Origin: Amphiura filiformis
Lineage: Eukaryota > Echinodermata > Ophiuroidea > Amphilepidida > Amphiuridae
Assembly: GCF_039555335.1 (NCBI RefSeq)
Contig: NC_092628.1
Span: 74,216,713 to 74,280,712 of the forward strand
Length of the DNA: 64,000 bases
Direction: 5' to 3'
Part shown: piece after piece, positions 62,111 through 64,000 of the stretch
Position numbering within the stretch: position 1 is the stretch's first letter
How the letters are laid out: every line of letters begins with the position of its first letter
Notes under the pieces: model-generated
Databases searched by the model: none
Seen by the model: the letters and a program-made list of their open reading frames with translations, nothing else
Told to the model about the DNA's origin: nothing
Translations under genes and position numbers: made by a program

Positions 62111-62367
62111 ATTTCTGTTCAATCAATCTACATTTAGGCCTATATTATTCCAATTTATTTTTTAACACACACCCCATAAATAAAATTTTGTTTTGAACGT
62201 CAAATTTGTGTGTTATTTTCCATCGGAAAAACTCGACAAAATAACTGCAGCATTTTCACGAATCGCGATAAATGCATCTGCAGAATCGCCGTTTTATAGC
62301 ATAATGCTACGTCTGAACTGTGACACGCGAGGTTGAGACGCTGTGTGGTAGGGGTGCGGAAGTTTTT

Positions 62368-62413
62368 ACTACTTCCCCGCGTGTGTGTAATTGCACAGGC
62401 GCGGGGAAGTAGT
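62368..62413. repeat. Strong GC hairpin upstream of the RNF8-like exons
   Basis: ACTACTTCCCCGCG (62368-62381) and its exact 14-bp inverse (62400-62413). Each arm holds a GGAAGT ETS-type core. It could be a promoter element or part of a lost transposon; nothing decides between these. Confidence 0.55.
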
Positions 62414-62807
62414 CAAGATACTGTACTCGGACGCTGGCGTCATTATTCAATTAGATGTATGGATTACCGACCTAATAAATATTTATGAGGTATAGTAATA
62501 TGTCTATGGGTAATTAAGTTAACGGCTCTGGGCCTCTTCCCCGGCATGGTATGGTTGAAAGTGCTTTCCTATAGTTTCTTATAAAGTAAATTTTCATTTT
62601 GACCAACGACATACTCCCAACGGACGTGGCTCGAAAAAAGTTTTACTCGGAAAAGAACTTTTTTTGCAGTGCACCTTCAACAAAATTTTCTCTCCAAGAT
62701 CTTTCTCTTATTTGAAACAAGGTGGAAACATTTCTGCAACAACTCTGCAATATCTGGCGCAAATACATTTTGCAATTCACACTTTTTAAATTTTTGCTCA
62801 TGACCAG

Positions 62808-63879
62808 GTAACAATCGGCAGAAGTTATGATGTTACTGTGCAGCTGTTATCAGACAAGAATCCCCTGATGTTATCAAGAAAGCATGTGATATTCAAGCAG
62901 AATGAGGAAGGTGGATGGACTGCAACAGATAATAAGGTTGGTGAGCGGTGTCTTGTTTTTATTTTGACACCCGTTTTTGTAATTGTGAAACATATCTGGG
63001 AAAAAGGATGTATACATGTATTACATGTATTTCTCAAGGATAAGGTGTTTATTATTTTCAGCTTTGTTATTTGTACCTTTCCAACATTTTAAACATGATA
63101 TTTGAAGAAGACTGATCAGTTTGGATATTTTCTGAAGTACCGTACAGTATGATTTTATGTTGGATAATGTGGATCATATTTTTATGGAATACATCATACT
63201 TTTTGTTCTTGTGGTTCTTGAGATAATGTTTCAAAATATGAAAACAAAATCTGCTGTGACCCTTTTTGTAGTCATAACCCAATAGCACTAATAGTATTAG
63301 TAATACCTATAGAACTGCAACATTAATTGGACTTCAGTGAAAGATTTCAACCATTTCTATTTTTTTTCAGAGCTTAAATGGTGTGTATGTTAATAGAGAC
63401 AGGATCATTGCAGGTTTACCTTGGAACATTAGCATCGGTGATACAATCCAACTGGACATCCCAACAAGTGATGAACAACCAGAATATATATTTGACGTGA
63501 TACTTGAAAAACTCACTCAGGAACAAGCCAAAGAAATCTTAGCCAGGCATGCTAGGGATATTGAAAATCGTAGAAATAGGCAGAAAACTAAAGTTGTGGC
63601 TAAGAAACAGTGTATGGCATGTGTGACCAAGAGTAGTGCCTATCCTCATTGTCCTGTTCATTGTAATAAAGCGAAGGCAGGTAGTAGCTCAAGAACTAAT
63701 AACAATGATAAAGCCTGTTTGTGTAGTTTGCATAGGAAGAGTGCACAAAGAACTAAACAGGGCGATGAAAACACACAAGGTGCACCACCTATGAAACGAT
63801 TTCGTCAGGATGCTGATGAAGAGCAGCGCAAGTTACGAGAACAGATTGCAGAAGAGGCAAAGAAGAGGGAAGCCGAAAG
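62808..63879 (+). CDS. RNF8-like E3 ubiquitin ligase, FHA part (partial)
   Basis: Two exons: 62808-62936 and 63371-63879. The FHA domain has its signature in order: VTIGRS, SRKH (phosphothreonine contact), then SLNGVYVNRDRI across the exon junction. The best match is vertebrate RNF8, where an intron precedes the same VTxGR position. RNF8 reads phospho-MDC1 at DNA breaks and starts ubiquitin signalling through a C-terminal RING. After the FHA come a basic linker, a Cys/His-rich stretch (CMACVTKSSAYPHCPVHC, later CLCSLHRK) with no counterpart I recall in vertebrate RNF8, and the start of a charged helix (EEQRKLREQIAEEAKKREAE). The RING lies beyond the window. The first exon was not found. Both donors read GTTGGT, which is weak, so the 3' border at 63879 (phase 2) is less certain. 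CHFR is the main alternative. Confidence 0.78.
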
Positions 63880-64000
63880 GTTGGTTTAGATGTAGATTTC
63901 TAAGATTAAGATATTCTGTAACAAAATTGGTCGGCACTTAGCATTTGGCTTACTATTTGGTTGTTCATTGAGAATGACTATGGAGTCGCCCATTCAGGTA

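Overview
This is eukaryotic nuclear DNA from an invertebrate animal. It has spliced genes with GT-AG introns, large AT-rich introns and intergenic stretches, and many transposon remnants. The three recognisable proteins are deuterostome-like, and the mix of small inverted-repeat elements looks like an echinoderm or hemichordate genome. That placement is an impression, not proof.

Layout. (1) 1-6.6 kb and 10.06-10.95 kb hold arrays of 105-130 bp monomers. Most monomers carry a TGACCTTTGACC motif, and the arrays are bounded by hairpins that differ between families. (2) 8.4-19.3 kb is intergenic. It holds several miniature inverted-repeat elements (MITEs), some with clear target-site duplications, and the 3' end of a LINE. 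(3) 38.6 kb down to 19.4 kb on the minus strand is TADA2B (SAGA-type adaptor ADA2b). Twelve coding exons were resolved; the C-terminal SWIRM exons were not found. (4) 38.86-51.0 kb on the plus strand is a complete 12-exon MED17 (Mediator head subunit, predicted 670 aa). (5) 51.4-62 kb is intergenic. It holds two Mutator-like elements with 9-bp target duplications, one of them interrupted by a Harbinger-like MITE, plus a piggyBac-like MITE, fold-backs and a LINE fragment. (6) From 62.8 kb to the right edge lies the FHA part of an RNF8-like E3 ubiquitin ligase, incomplete at both ends.

TADA2B and MED17 are head to head, with 261 bp between their start codons. They probably share a bidirectional promoter that contains a perfect CRE (TGACGTCA). 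Both encode RNA polymerase II co-activator subunits (a histone acetyltransferase adaptor and a Mediator head subunit), so co-expression would make sense.

The best candidate for something undescribed is the hairpin-bounded array family in 1-11 kb. Three sequence-divergent families share one plan. It starts with a conserved ACTAG start, a GTG...CAC hairpin whose stem changes on both sides, and a motif X. Then come tandem monomers with nuclear-receptor-like half sites and a GAAGAAAG purine tract. It ends with X followed by its own inverted copy. The plan resembles Helentron-associated non-autonomous elements, but this is inference.
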